This document shows positions 10,822 to 19,196 of a stretch of 64,000 bases of DNA, piece after piece. Both the position numbers and the translations under genes were made by a program. The stretch is taken from NCBI GenBank assembly GCA_947494705.1, contig CANLVN010000001.1:124001-188000 (forward strand), read 5' to 3'. The DNA comes from an uncultured Erythrobacter sp. (GTDB lineage: Bacteria > Pseudomonadota > Alphaproteobacteria > Sphingomonadales > Sphingomonadaceae). Positions within the stretch are counted from its first letter, which is position 1; every line of letters begins with the position of its first letter. The notes beneath the pieces are model-generated. The model searched no databases, had not been told where the DNA came from, and saw only the letters and a list, made by a program, of their open reading frames with translations.

Positions 10822-11418
10822 ATGAATCCGTCCACCACCCGCATTGTCTACGTGCTTTGCGCGATCGCTTTCGTGGTGATCGTCGCGCGCGCCTATGTGA
10901 ACGTAAAGGGTCCGGACGCGCTGCAACCCAGCCTGCCGCAAACGCAGGTGCAGGCTTATGCGAAGCAACAGCTCGATACTCTCCAACCCCGCAGTTTTAC
11001 GGATAATCTCGAATTGTGCGGGATTATCTTCGAAACCAGCGACGGGGAACTGGGCGTGTCGCGTCCGTCCGACGGCGACGAGGCGAGCTGCGACCTTTCC
11101 TATTTCGACGAGCCGGGGATGGTCCCGGTCGCCAGCTTTCACACCCATGGCCGTCATTCGCGTCAGTATGACGGTGAAGTGCCCTCCATCATCGACATCG
11201 AAAGCGACGTTGCGAGCGGGCTCGACGGCTATATCGCCACGCCCGGCGGGCGGCTGTGGTATATCGACCACCAAACCGGCGTGGCACGGATGGTGTGCGG
11301 GCCGGGATGCCTGATGCAGGACCCGAGCTATGAGCCATGCAACGGCGACCCGATCGAGCAAAGTTACTCGGTAGAAACACTGGAACAGCGTTTCACGGGC
11401 GATCGCCCGGTCTGCTGA
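10822..11418 (+). CDS. Membrane-anchored DUF4329-like protein (JAB/MPN-like HTH motif)
   Basis: 198 aa. A single N-terminal membrane segment (residues about 7-25) is followed by an exported domain. The core SFHTHGRHSRQYDGEVPSI then IDIESDVASGLDGYIATPGG carries His-x-His, Ser and Asp in the order seen in DUF4329 and in JAMM/MPN metal-binding proteins. Several Cys in the C-terminal third (VCGPGCLMQDPSYEPC) may form disulfides outside the cytoplasm. It lies 18 bp after ilvC and may be read through from it, but has no obvious role in that pathway. Family call is from motif memory; enzymatic activity is unproven. Confidence 0.65.
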   Translation: MNPSTTRIVYVLCAIAFVVIVARAYVNVKGPDALQPSLPQTQVQAYAKQQLDTLQPRSFTDNLELCGIIFETSDGELGVSRPSDGDEASCDLSYFDEPGMVPVASFHTHGRHSRQYDGEVPSIIDIESDVASGLDGYIATPGGRLWYIDHQTGVARMVCGPGCLMQDPSYEPCNGDPIEQSYSVETLEQRFTGDRPVC

Positions 11419-11463
11419 GCTTGCTGAGCGGAACAACTGCCGCTTTCATGCCTTTCTAGGGGT

Positions 11464-11850
11464 ATGAACAAAACGATCAAAATCATCCTCGCCTGCACGA
11501 CCCTTCCCCTATCCCTGCAAGCATGCGGCGAAGCGACCAGCGCCGATGCCGAGGCCATGCCCGACGACCTCGCCGCCGTGAAGGAAATCGAGCGCGACCT
11601 GCCCACTCCCGACACCGAAGCGCCTATCGTCGGCGAAGTCGACAGCGCGTGCCGCGCGAACCTTGCGCAGCCTTACATCGACCAGACGATGGACCTGGAA
11701 ACGCGCTCCGCGCTGCTCGATGCGGTCGAACCGCAGGCAATCATTCGCTTCCTTGGACCAGACGAGGAAACGGGCGACAGCGACGACCCGGACCGCCTGA
11801 ATATCCGCACCGATGCCGATGACGTGATTACCGAGGTTTTCTGCGGGTAA
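11464..11850 (+). CDS. Peptidase-inhibitor I78-like lipoprotein
   Basis: 128 aa with a signal peptide ending in LSLQAC, a plausible lipobox, so probably a lipoprotein. The C-terminal half shows the I78 pattern: a Cys, an IIRFLGPDEETGD stretch where the family has R-x(2)-PG, then DRLNIRTDADDVITEVFCG at the C-terminus. I78 members inhibit serine peptidases, but the target here is unknown. A second gene of the same pattern lies 2 kb downstream (13836-14285), suggesting a local duplication. Confidence 0.65.
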   Translation: MNKTIKIILACTTLPLSLQACGEATSADAEAMPDDLAAVKEIERDLPTPDTEAPIVGEVDSACRANLAQPYIDQTMDLETRSALLDAVEPQAIIRFLGPDEETGDSDDPDRLNIRTDADDVITEVFCG

Positions 11851-11896
11851 TCCTCTCGCCTTACCCTCTCTCGAACCGATGAAAGGATTTCGATCC

Positions 11897-12550
11897 ATGA
11901 AGAAACTCGCCCTCGCCGCCGCCGCAACGACCGCTCTTGTCAGCGGCACCGTTGCGGTATCCCCGACCTTGTTCGCACAAGGCTCTCAGGCCCCCGGTAT
12001 GGTCGACACCTCGCGTGTGACCGCAGGCACCTATGCGCTCGACCCCGCGCACACGCTGGTGAACTGGCGCGTCAATCACTTCGGTTTCAACGACTATTTC
12101 GGCCTGTTCGGCGACATCGAAGGTACGATGACGATGGACCCGGCCAACATCTCCGATGCCGAGTTCGAGATCATGGTGCCTATCGCGCAGGTCACGGTGG
12201 CGAGCGAGGAGCTCAAGGATCACCTGCTGCGTCCCGGCAAGGAAGGTGCCGCGCCGGACTTCTTCGGACCGGAGCCGGGCATGGCGACCTTCACTTCGAC
12301 CAATGTCCGCCAGAACTCCGACACGACCGCAATCGTTTCCGGCATGCTCGAGATGAACGGCAACACCGGCCCTGTAACGATGCGCGTCGAGTTTACCGGC
12401 GCGGGCACCAATCCCATGAACAAGGCGGAAACCGTCGGCTTTGAAGGCCGCGCTGTGATCGACCGCTCGCAGTGGGACGTCAATTACGGTCAGGGCCTGA
12501 TCGGCAACGATGTCGAACTGATCATCACGGCGGCGTTCGAGAAGCAATAA
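11897..12550 (+). CDS. YceI-family periplasmic protein
   Basis: 217 aa with an N-terminal signal peptide (MKKLALAAAATTALVSG, cleavage near VSPTLFAQG). The YceI lipocalin-like fold is recognisable from TYALDPAHTLVNWRVNHFGF, YFGLFGDIEGTMTMD and the C-terminal DRSQWDVNYG and DVELIITAAFE. Such proteins bind polyisoprenoid or similar lipids in the periplasm. The start is the ATG at 11897, because AAAGGA precedes it and the signal peptide begins there; an upstream in-frame ATG at 11879 is less likely. Confidence 0.88.
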   Translation: MKKLALAAAATTALVSGTVAVSPTLFAQGSQAPGMVDTSRVTAGTYALDPAHTLVNWRVNHFGFNDYFGLFGDIEGTMTMDPANISDAEFEIMVPIAQVTVASEELKDHLLRPGKEGAAPDFFGPEPGMATFTSTNVRQNSDTTAIVSGMLEMNGNTGPVTMRVEFTGAGTNPMNKAETVGFEGRAVIDRSQWDVNYGQGLIGNDVELIITAAFEKQ

Positions 12551-12618
12551 GGACGCTTGTCCACTCCAATTTGCGGCACTCGACAGGAAAGGCGCAATCA
12601 GCCAGAGGCTCTGGCATC

Positions 12619-13776
12619 ATGCGCCTTTCCGATTGCCACAATATCGACGATTTCCGGCGGCTCGCAAAAGCGCGGCTGCCCTTCCCCGTGTTCGACTATA
12701 TCGACGGTGCCGCCGACGATGAATTGACGAAGGCGCGCAACACCGAGGCCTATGAGACGGTCGATCTCGTGCCGGACGTGCTGGCCGGGGTGGAAGAGAT
12801 CGACACCTCCTGCGCGATCCTCGGCCGCAAAAGCGCGCTGCCCCTGATGCTGTCGCCAACGGCGGTGCAGCGCGCCTTTCACTGGCAGGGCGAAACGGCA
12901 GTGGCAAAGGCAGCGGAGCGGCACGGCCTTTGGTTCGGCATCTCCAGCCTCGCGACCCGCAGCATCGAGGAGATCGCGGCGCTCACCAGCGGGCCGAAGC
13001 TGTTCCAGCTCTACGTTCACAAGGACAAGTCGCTCAACACCCACATGATCGAGCGCTGCCAACAGGCGGGCTTTGATGCTCTCGCGCTGACGGTGGACAC
13101 GATCGTCTCGGGCAAGCGCGAACGGTGCCTTCGCAGCGGGTTCACCACCCCGCCCCGCTTCACGCCCGCCAGCATCTGGAGCTACGCCACGCGCCCGCGC
13201 TGGACGCTCGACTACCTGTTTCGCGAGAAGTTCCGACTGCCCAATCTCGACACCCACGTCACCGAGGGATCGGGAAAGGCGGTGAGTATCGCCGAATATT
13301 TCAACACCATGCTCGACACCTCGATGGACTGGTCCACCGCCGCCGCAATCCGCGAGCAATGGGGCGGCACCTTCGTCCTGAAGGGCATCATGAGCGCAGG
13401 CGACGCACGGCGCGCGGTCGAGATCGGGGCGGATGCGATCATGGTCTCCAACCACGGCGGGCGGCAACTCGATGGCAGCCGCGCACCTTTCGACCAATTG
13501 TCCGAGATCGTCGATGCGGTCGGCGGCGAGATCGAGATCATCTGCGATGGCGGCGTCAGGCGCGGGACGCATGTGCTCAAGGCGCTGGCCAGCGGAGCCA
13601 CCGCCGCGTCGGGCGGACGGCTCTATCTCTACGCGCTCGCTGCGGCGGGCGAGGAAGGCGTTACTCGCGCGCTTGATATCCTGAAGGACGAAATCGAGCG
13701 CGGAATGCGCCTTATGGGAGTGACATCCGTTGACCAGCTTACCGGAGATCGTCTTCGCCACAGGCCGGTGTCATGA
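12619..13776 (+). CDS. FMN-dependent alpha-hydroxy acid dehydrogenase (LldD-like)
   Basis: 385-aa TIM-barrel flavoenzyme of the lactate/glycolate oxidase family, probably oxidising L-lactate or a related 2-hydroxy acid. Seen: FPVFDYIDGAADDE, LPLMLSPTAVQRAFHWQGE, ALTVDTIVSGKRERCLRSGF, the catalytic Lys in FVLKGIMSAGDA, the active-site SNHGGRQLDGSRAP and the phosphate-binding ICDGGVRRGTHVLKALASGA. After that the usual IGRP segment reads ASGGRLYLYA, a departure from the common sequence. ATG chosen at 12619 after AGAGG. Substrate not determined. Confidence 0.85.
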   Translation: MRLSDCHNIDDFRRLAKARLPFPVFDYIDGAADDELTKARNTEAYETVDLVPDVLAGVEEIDTSCAILGRKSALPLMLSPTAVQRAFHWQGETAVAKAAERHGLWFGISSLATRSIEEIAALTSGPKLFQLYVHKDKSLNTHMIERCQQAGFDALALTVDTIVSGKRERCLRSGFTTPPRFTPASIWSYATRPRWTLDYLFREKFRLPNLDTHVTEGSGKAVSIAEYFNTMLDTSMDWSTAAAIREQWGGTFVLKGIMSAGDARRAVEIGADAIMVSNHGGRQLDGSRAPFDQLSEIVDAVGGEIEIICDGGVRRGTHVLKALASGATAASGGRLYLYALAAAGEEGVTRALDILKDEIERGMRLMGVTSVDQLTGDRLRHRPVS

Positions 13777-13835
13777 TAGTGCAACGCAACGCGCGCTGTA
13801 ACGCCAACAATGAGAACCACCGTCAGAGACGATTC

Positions 13836-14285
13836 ATGACCAAGTTTGCCGTTATCCTTGCCATCCCTGCCCTGCTCGCGCTGTCGGCCTGTGGCGGCAG
13901 CGAACCCGATACGTCGAACTCCGCCGACGATTTTGCCGCGCGGATCAATGGCGGGGCCACTGCACCCGCATCCGGGGCGCCTGCCCCGGCTGATTCACTC
14001 CCTCCGCAGGTCGCCCAGGCCCAGCCCAACGCGGCGCCCGGCATGTTCGAGCCGGGCAGTGCGACCGATCCGGCGACGGAGACCTGTTCGGCCAACCGCA
14101 TGGGACCTTTCATGGGCCGCGTCGCAGACGAGGCCACCCGTGCCCAGATCCAGCAAGCTGCGGTCAATGCAAGCGCCATCCGCTTTCTCGAGCCCGGCTC
14201 AGGCCTGGTCGCCGATGTCACCAATCCGCGCCTCAACCTGATGCTCGACAACACCGGCACCATTCGCGACGCCCGCTGCGGCTAG
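13836..14285 (+). CDS. Second I78-like lipoprotein
   Basis: 149 aa. The N-terminus MTKFAVILAIPALLALSACGG is a signal peptide with a good lipobox (LSAC). A Pro/Ala-rich linker follows (residues about 40-80), then a C-terminal domain with a Cys, ASAIRFLEPGSGLVAD and PRLNLMLDNTGTIRDARCG, the I78 inhibitor pattern including the family PG. It resembles the lipoprotein at 11464-11850 in domain layout but has a longer linker. The target peptidase is unknown. ATG at 13836 is the first Met of the signal sequence. Confidence 0.65.
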   Translation: MTKFAVILAIPALLALSACGGSEPDTSNSADDFAARINGGATAPASGAPAPADSLPPQVAQAQPNAAPGMFEPGSATDPATETCSANRMGPFMGRVADEATRAQIQQAAVNASAIRFLEPGSGLVADVTNPRLNLMLDNTGTIRDARCG

Positions 14286-14373
14286 GCTGCGCGAGGCGTC
14301 GACACACCAATTGCCATAAGAATGGACGAAGCCGGTCTTGCAAGCCGCGTCCAAATCGGCAACAAGCTGCGGC

Positions 14374-14427
14374 ATGACTAACGGCAAGCTGTTCCTGCTA
14401 CGACTTATGCGCCCCTGGGCGCAGTAG
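14374..14427 (+). CDS. Candidate leucine-rich leader peptide upstream of leuA (17 aa)
   Basis: The frame reads MTNGKLFLLRLMRPWAQ: four Leu in residues 6-11, two of them adjacent, 91 bases before leuA. This is the expected layout of a leucine-sensing attenuator peptide. Against it: no clear ribosome site precedes the ATG, and the following hairpins (a GCGCC/GGCGC stem at 14410-14423) lack a T run, so any control may be translational or Rho-dependent. Moderate confidence. Confidence 0.5.
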   Translation: MTNGKLFLLRLMRPWAQ

Positions 14428-14517
14428 GTTCCGTGCGCGGCCACATGGCGCGGCGGGCCAGCGCTTCAGGGGTCCGACACCCATAAAAGCCAACCGAACA
14501 TAGCCGAAGTCGAGATC

Positions 14518-16194
14518 ATGCTTAAAAACCCCGCGTCCAAATACCGCCCCTTCCCGCAGATAGACCTGCCCGACCGCCAATGGCCGGGCCGCACCATCGA
14601 AAAAGCGCCGCGCTGGCTCTCCACCGACCTGCGCGATGGCAACCAGTCGATCATCGACCCGATGGACCAGATGAAGAAGCGTCGCTTCTTCGACCTGCTG
14701 GTCGAGATCGGCGCCAAGGAAATCGAGGTCGGTTTTCCCAGCGCCGGGGCGACCGAATTCGACTTCATCCAGACGCTTGTCCGCTCGGGCGACATTCCGG
14801 ATGACGTGATCGTGCAGGTGCTGACTCAGTCGCGCGAAGACCTGATCCGCACCAGCTTCGAAAGCCTCGAAGGCGCGCGTGCAGCCATCGTCCACCTCTA
14901 CAACGCGGTCAGCCCCGCCTGGCGCGACATCGTGTTCCGCATGAGCAAGGACGAAGTGCGCGAGATTGCGGCGCAGGGCGCAAAAGTCATGCGCGACGAA
15001 GCGGCAAAGCGCCCCGATACCGATTGGCATTTCCAGTACAGCCCGGAAACCTTCTCAACCGCCGAAATCGATTTCAGCATCGAGGTTTGCGAAGCGGTCA
15101 TGGAGGTTCTGCAGCCTACGCCCGAACATCCGATCATCCTCAACCTGCCGGCCACGGTCGAGGCGGCGACGCCCAATATCTACGCCGACCAGATCGAATA
15201 TTTCTGCCGCAACCTGCCCAATCGTGAGAGCGCGGTCATTTCGCTGCACACCCACAACGATCGCGGCACCGGCGTAGCAGCGGCGGAATTGGGCCTGATG
15301 GCGGGCGCTGACAGGGTCGAAGGATGCCTGTTCGGCAATGGCGAGCGCACCGGCAATTGCTGCCTCGTGACCATGGCGCTCAACCTCTACACGCAGGGCG
15401 TCGATCCGGGCCTCGATTTCTCCGATATCGACCGCGTCATTGAGACGGTCGAATATTGCAACGACCTGCCCGTTCACCAGCGCCATCCCTATGGCGGCGA
15501 ACTGGTCTACACCGCCTTTTCCGGAAGCCACCAAGACGCGATCAAGAAAGGGTTCGAAGCGCACGAAAAGCAAAACGACGAACTGTGGCGCGTGCCTTAT
15601 CTGCCCATTGATCCCGCCGATCTCGGACGCGATTACGAGGCCGTGATCCGCGTCAATTCACAGAGCGGCAAAGGCGGCTTTGCCTGGGTGCTCGAACAGC
15701 GTCAGGGGCTCAAACTGCCCAAGGCGATGCAACGCGATTTTTCCGTTCATGTTCAGAAACTTGCGGACGAAAGCTCTCGCGAACTGAACGCCCAGGATAT
15801 CTGGGATGCTTTCCGCGCCGCGTATCATGTCCAGACCCCGGACAAGCATTTCCAGCTGGTCGATTATGCCGAAACGCGCGCAAGCGACGGAACGCGGATA
15901 TTTGCCGGGACCATCGAGGTCGAGGGTAAGGAGCAAAGCGTAAGCGGGCGCGGCAACGGCCTGATCTCCAGTGTGATGGCGACTTTGCGCGACGTGTTCG
16001 GGGTGGAACTCGAAGTGGTGAACTACACCCAGCAATCGCTGGGCACTGGCACCGATGCGACCGCCGCGACCTATCTCGAATGCACGACGCCCGACGGACG
16101 CACGATCTGGGGCTGCGGCATCGACGAAGACGTCGCAACTGCCAGCGTGCGCGCCGTACTCAGCGTCGCCAATTCGGCGGTGACACCGGGATGA
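14518..16194 (+). CDS. leuA: 2-isopropylmalate synthase (LeuA, long form)
   Basis: First committed step of leucine synthesis: acetyl-CoA plus 2-oxoisovalerate. 558 aa, the long type found also in actinobacteria and yeast. Seen: WLSTDLRDGNQSIIDPMD (metal-binding Asp), EIGAKEIEVGFPSAGATEFD, the metal-binding SLHTHNDRGTGVAAAELGL and LFGNGERTGNCCLVTMALN, and the C-terminal LeuA regulatory (leucine-binding) domain from about residue 430, with VSGRGNGLISSVMATL and SLGTGTDATAATYLEC. ATG at 14518; ribosome site weak. A leucine-rich leader peptide lies upstream. Confidence 0.95.
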   Translation: MLKNPASKYRPFPQIDLPDRQWPGRTIEKAPRWLSTDLRDGNQSIIDPMDQMKKRRFFDLLVEIGAKEIEVGFPSAGATEFDFIQTLVRSGDIPDDVIVQVLTQSREDLIRTSFESLEGARAAIVHLYNAVSPAWRDIVFRMSKDEVREIAAQGAKVMRDEAAKRPDTDWHFQYSPETFSTAEIDFSIEVCEAVMEVLQPTPEHPIILNLPATVEAATPNIYADQIEYFCRNLPNRESAVISLHTHNDRGTGVAAAELGLMAGADRVEGCLFGNGERTGNCCLVTMALNLYTQGVDPGLDFSDIDRVIETVEYCNDLPVHQRHPYGGELVYTAFSGSHQDAIKKGFEAHEKQNDELWRVPYLPIDPADLGRDYEAVIRVNSQSGKGGFAWVLEQRQGLKLPKAMQRDFSVHVQKLADESSRELNAQDIWDAFRAAYHVQTPDKHFQLVDYAETRASDGTRIFAGTIEVEGKEQSVSGRGNGLISSVMATLRDVFGVELEVVNYTQQSLGTGTDATAATYLECTTPDGRTIWGCGIDEDVATASVRAVLSVANSAVTPG

Positions 16195-16201
16195 TGGGCC
16201 G

Positions 16202-16765
16202 ATGAGCGCGCTGCCCGAACGGGCCATGGAGGTCCTCCAATTCTGGTTTGTCGAATTGCTGCCGGAAAACTGGTTCGGCAGTTCCGACGAGATCGACCGC
16301 CAGATCGAGAATCGTTTCGGTGCGCTGCTGGCGCAGGCTAGCGAGGGCGGATGCGACGATTGGGCCGATAGCCCGCGCGGCCTGCTCGCGCTGGTGATCG
16401 TACTCGACCAGTTTTCCCGCAACATCCACCGCGACAGCGCGCGTGCCTATGCGCAGGACGAAGCGGCGCAAGACCTAGTTCTGAAAGCGATCGACAAGGG
16501 CTGGGACGATAAACTCGGCCTGGACCAGCGCCAGTTCCTCTACATGCCGCTAATGCATGCCGAGGACCGCGAATTGCAGCGCCTTTGCGTCCAGAAATTC
16601 GAAGCGCTGGAAAAGAGCGCTCGCGAAATCACCGGCTTTGCCGAGCGGCATCGCGACATCGTCGAGCGGTTCGGACGTTTCCCCTATCGCAACGAAGTGC
16701 TGGGACGTTCTTCGACCGAAGAGGAGCGCGAGTTCATCGAAGAAAAGGGCAATCCGTTCGGCTGA
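16202..16765 (+). CDS. DUF924 family protein
   Basis: 187 aa, an all-helical TPR-like cytoplasmic protein. Recognised by VLQFWFVELLPENWF at the N-terminus, LLALVIVLDQFSRNIHRDSARAYAQDEAAQ, and the characteristic QRQFLYMPLMHAEDRELQ and FGRFPYRNEVLGR with STEEEREFIEE at the end. The biochemical function of the family is not established. It starts 8 bp after leuA and is probably co-transcribed with it. Confidence 0.88.
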   Translation: MSALPERAMEVLQFWFVELLPENWFGSSDEIDRQIENRFGALLAQASEGGCDDWADSPRGLLALVIVLDQFSRNIHRDSARAYAQDEAAQDLVLKAIDKGWDDKLGLDQRQFLYMPLMHAEDRELQRLCVQKFEALEKSAREITGFAERHRDIVERFGRFPYRNEVLGRSSTEEEREFIEEKGNPFG

Positions 16766-16863
16766 TCGCAGTTGGCGAAGCCCGCGGTTTTCCTACCTGC
16801 CCGGCGCGCGCTAGATCGGCGCGATGGACCGCTCGCCCTGCCCCTTCCCTGCCACCGAAAAGA

Positions 16864-17001
16864 GTTACACTTTTCCCGGCCCAAAGTGTCACTTTGCGGC
16901 GTTGGCGGGTTACACTTTCGCCATAAAGGGTCACACTTTCTGCGAAAAGGTGACGCTTCAGGCGCGTAAGGTCACAGTTACGCAGCGCAAGGTTACACAA
17001 T
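16864..17001. repeat. Seven-copy degenerate direct repeat, period about 21 bp
   Basis: Copies of GTYACACTTT begin at 16864, 16886, 16909, 16930, 16950, 16971 and 16992 (spacings 22, 23, 21, 20, 21, 21). The first four copies keep the ACTTT end (GTTACACTTT, GTGTCACTTT, GTTACACTTT, GTCACACTTT); the last three are more diverged (GTGACGCTTC, GTCACAGTTA, GTTACACAAT). A 21-bp period puts the sites on one face of the helix. It fills the 321-bp gap between the DUF924 gene and the amidohydrolase gene, together with the element at 17018-17050. No gene is supported here. Confidence 0.8.
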
Positions 17002-17017
17002 CGGGTTTTCATTGCCT

Positions 17018-17050
17018 GGACCGTGTTCCATGTGTTCCATCATGTAGGAA
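17018..17050 (+). promoter_or_regulatory. 33-bp element shared with the M20 hydrolase gene (copy 1)
   Basis: GGAC-C-GTGTTCCAT, then GTGTTCCAT again and CATGTAGGAA. The same 33 bases occur on the minus strand at 56020-55988 with only two differences. This copy ends 36 bp before the amidohydrolase ATG. The tandem GTGTTCCAT has GTTC motifs 5 bases apart, so it is not the N7 LexA box. Function unknown; upstream regulator site or transcript leader are both possible. Confidence 0.65.
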
Positions 17051-17086
17051 TCGCCGACTTGAGAGCGAACGGGAGAGAGAGCCGAC

Positions 17087-18142
17087 ATGACCCAGAACAC
17101 CACCGAGTCCATCATCGAACCGGACCTGCCGATCATCGACCCGCATCACCACCTGTGGGACCTGCGGCCGATGGTGCCCATGTTCCCGCAGCCCCATCAC
17201 CCCTTCATCGCCGCGCTGCTCGACAACGCCTACTACACCCATGACGAGCTGCTGGCGCACGTATCGGGCGGCCACAAGGTGGTGGCGACCGTCTTCATGG
17301 AATGCGGGGCGTTCTACGACGCGTCGCGCGGGGAAGCGATGAAGACCGTGGGAGAGGTCGAGTTCGTCAACGGTGTCGCGGCGCAATCGGCCAGCGGCCT
17401 CTATGGCGACACGTGCCTGTGCGCCGCCATCGTCGGCCATGCCGACCTGACTCAGGGGAGCCAGGCCGGCGAGGTGCTAGATGCGTTGCAGGCGGCAGCC
17501 CCGACCCGTTTCAGGGGCATCCGGCACGCGGCGGCATGGGATGCAGACCCCGAGGTGCTCGGCCCGCCCTTCCACGCGCCCGAAGGCCTCTACCGCGACG
17601 CCACCTTCCGCAAAGGGTTCGCCGAACTCGGCAAGCGGGGCATGACCTTCGATGCATGGCTGCTCGAGCCGCAACTGCCCGACCTGATCGACCTCGCGCG
17701 CGCCTTCCCCGACCAGCCCATCTGCATCGACCATTGCGGCACCCCGCTGGGACTGGCGAGCTATAGCGGCAAGCTAGAGGAGCGGTTCGACGGATGGCGG
17801 GAGCGCATCCGCGAGCTGGCGCAATGCGAGAACGTGGTCGTAAAGCTGGGCGGGCTGGCGATGGCGTTCTGCGGCTTGCCCGAGGATGGCCCGGCGGCAG
17901 GCTGGTCATCCGAGAAGCTGGCACCGCTGTGGAAGCCCTATATCGAGACCTGCATCGAGGCCTTCGGCCCACAGCGCGCGATGTTCGAGAGCAACTACCC
18001 CGTCGACTACTGGGGCGCGGACTATCAGGTGCTATGGAACACCTTCAAGCGCATCACCGCAGATGCGAGCACTGACGAGAAGGCGGCGCTCTATGCAGGA
18101 AACGCAGCGCGCTTCTACGGGATCGAGGACGCGCTTGCTTAG
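17087..18142 (+). CDS. Amidohydrolase-2 family metal-dependent hydrolase
   Basis: 351 aa TIM-barrel hydrolase or decarboxylase. The N-terminal metal site IIDPHHHLWDLRP is clear; further conserved pieces are FRGIRHAAAWD, DHCGTPLG (His in the middle metal site) and the C-terminal FESNYPVDYWGADYQ (family Asp). This group includes lactonases and aromatic decarboxylases; the substrate cannot be told. GGGAGAGAGA precedes the ATG at 17087. The next gene, nitronate monooxygenase, follows after 49 bp on the same strand, suggesting a shared catabolic role. Confidence 0.82.
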   Translation: MTQNTTESIIEPDLPIIDPHHHLWDLRPMVPMFPQPHHPFIAALLDNAYYTHDELLAHVSGGHKVVATVFMECGAFYDASRGEAMKTVGEVEFVNGVAAQSASGLYGDTCLCAAIVGHADLTQGSQAGEVLDALQAAAPTRFRGIRHAAAWDADPEVLGPPFHAPEGLYRDATFRKGFAELGKRGMTFDAWLLEPQLPDLIDLARAFPDQPICIDHCGTPLGLASYSGKLEERFDGWRERIRELAQCENVVVKLGGLAMAFCGLPEDGPAAGWSSEKLAPLWKPYIETCIEAFGPQRAMFESNYPVDYWGADYQVLWNTFKRITADASTDEKAALYAGNAARFYGIEDALA

Positions 18143-18191
18143 TGGCGCTTTGCAACCTAGTCCGGCTGCAAATACATAGGAGAGAGACCCG

Positions 18192-19196
18192 ATGACCCTT
18201 CCCGCCCCGTTCGACCGCCTGCGCCTGCCGCTGATCGGATCGCCGCTGTTCATCGTCTCCGGCCCAGAACTGGTGATCGCGCAGTGCAAGGCGGGTATCG
18301 TGGGCAGCTTCCCGGCTCTAAACGCGCGTCCGCAGACCCTGCTTGACGAATGGCTGCACCAGATCACCGAGGAACTGGCAAAGCACAACCGCGAGAACCC
18401 CGATCGCCCTGCTGCACCCTTCGCGGTGAACCAGATCGTCCACAAGTCGAACGACCGCGTGATGGCCGACCTGGCTACGTGCGAGAAGTGGCAGGTGCCG
18501 CTCATCATCACCTCGCTGGGCGCACGCACGGAGATTTTCGATGCCGTGCGTGGATGGGGCGGCATCACGATGCACGACGTCATCAACAACCGCTTTGCAA
18601 ACAAGGCAATTGAGAAAGGTGCAGACGGCCTCATCCCCGTCGCAGCGGGTGCTGGCGGTCATGCCGGCACGCAGTCGCCCTTCGCACTCATGAGCGAAAT
18701 CCGTGAATGGTTTGACGGGCTTGTGGCGCTATCCGGCTCGATCGCGCATGGCTCCTCGATCCTGGCGGCGCAGGCGATGGGTGCCGACTTCGGCTACACC
18801 GGAAGTGCCTTCATCGCCACCGAGGAAGCCAATGCCGATCCCGGCTACAAGCAGGGCATCGTCGACAGCAGCGCAGACGGGATCGTCTATTCCAACCTGT
18901 TCACCGGGGTACACGGCAACTACCTGCGCTCCTCGATCGAGAATGCCGGGCTGGACCCCGACGACCTGCCGACGAGCGATCCGTCCAAGATGAACTTCGG
19001 CTCCGGCGGTAATACCAAGGCAAAGGCTTGGAAGGACATCTGGGGCTCGGGTCAGGGGATCGGGACTATCAAGTCGGTCGGCACCGTCGAGGACATGGTG
19101 GCTCGGTTCGAGCGCGAATACCACGCCGCCAAGGCGGCTCTGGCCGAAAAGACGGGCTACACCAGCTGGCACGCGATGGCCGAAGCAGCCGAATAG
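18192..19196 (+). CDS. Nitronate monooxygenase family protein
   Basis: 334-aa FMN-dependent TIM-barrel enzyme that oxidises alkyl nitronates (or acts as a 2-nitropropane dioxygenase-like reductase). Seen: LPLIGSPLFIVSGPELVIAQ at the N-terminus, IGSF-like VGSFPALNARP, the flavin-phosphate region VAAGAGGHAGTQSPFALM with the family His, and GSIAHGSSILAAQAMGADF followed by GYTGSAFIATEEANA. AGGAGAGAGA precedes the ATG. Probably co-transcribed with the amidohydrolase. Substrate not known. Confidence 0.87.
   Translation: MTLPAPFDRLRLPLIGSPLFIVSGPELVIAQCKAGIVGSFPALNARPQTLLDEWLHQITEELAKHNRENPDRPAAPFAVNQIVHKSNDRVMADLATCEKWQVPLIITSLGARTEIFDAVRGWGGITMHDVINNRFANKAIEKGADGLIPVAAGAGGHAGTQSPFALMSEIREWFDGLVALSGSIAHGSSILAAQAMGADFGYTGSAFIATEEANADPGYKQGIVDSSADGIVYSNLFTGVHGNYLRSSIENAGLDPDDLPTSDPSKMNFGSGGNTKAKAWKDIWGSGQGIGTIKSVGTVEDMVARFEREYHAAKAALAEKTGYTSWHAMAEAAE

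Noticed and set aside
16864..17001. CRISPR array
   Set aside because: Units of about 10 conserved bases at 20-23 bp spacing; no 25-40 bp repeat, no spacers, no cas genes.
16734..17012. Peptide with repeated KVTL/SVTL units through the repeat array
   Set aside because: Repeat steps of 20, 22 and 23 bp break the frame, and no good start or ribosome site is present; kept as a DNA repeat, though a decayed coding repeat cannot be fully excluded.
17023..17040. LexA box in the tandem GTGTTCCAT element
   Set aside because: GTTC motifs are 5 bases apart, not 7; the true boxes at 36388 and 40098 keep N7.
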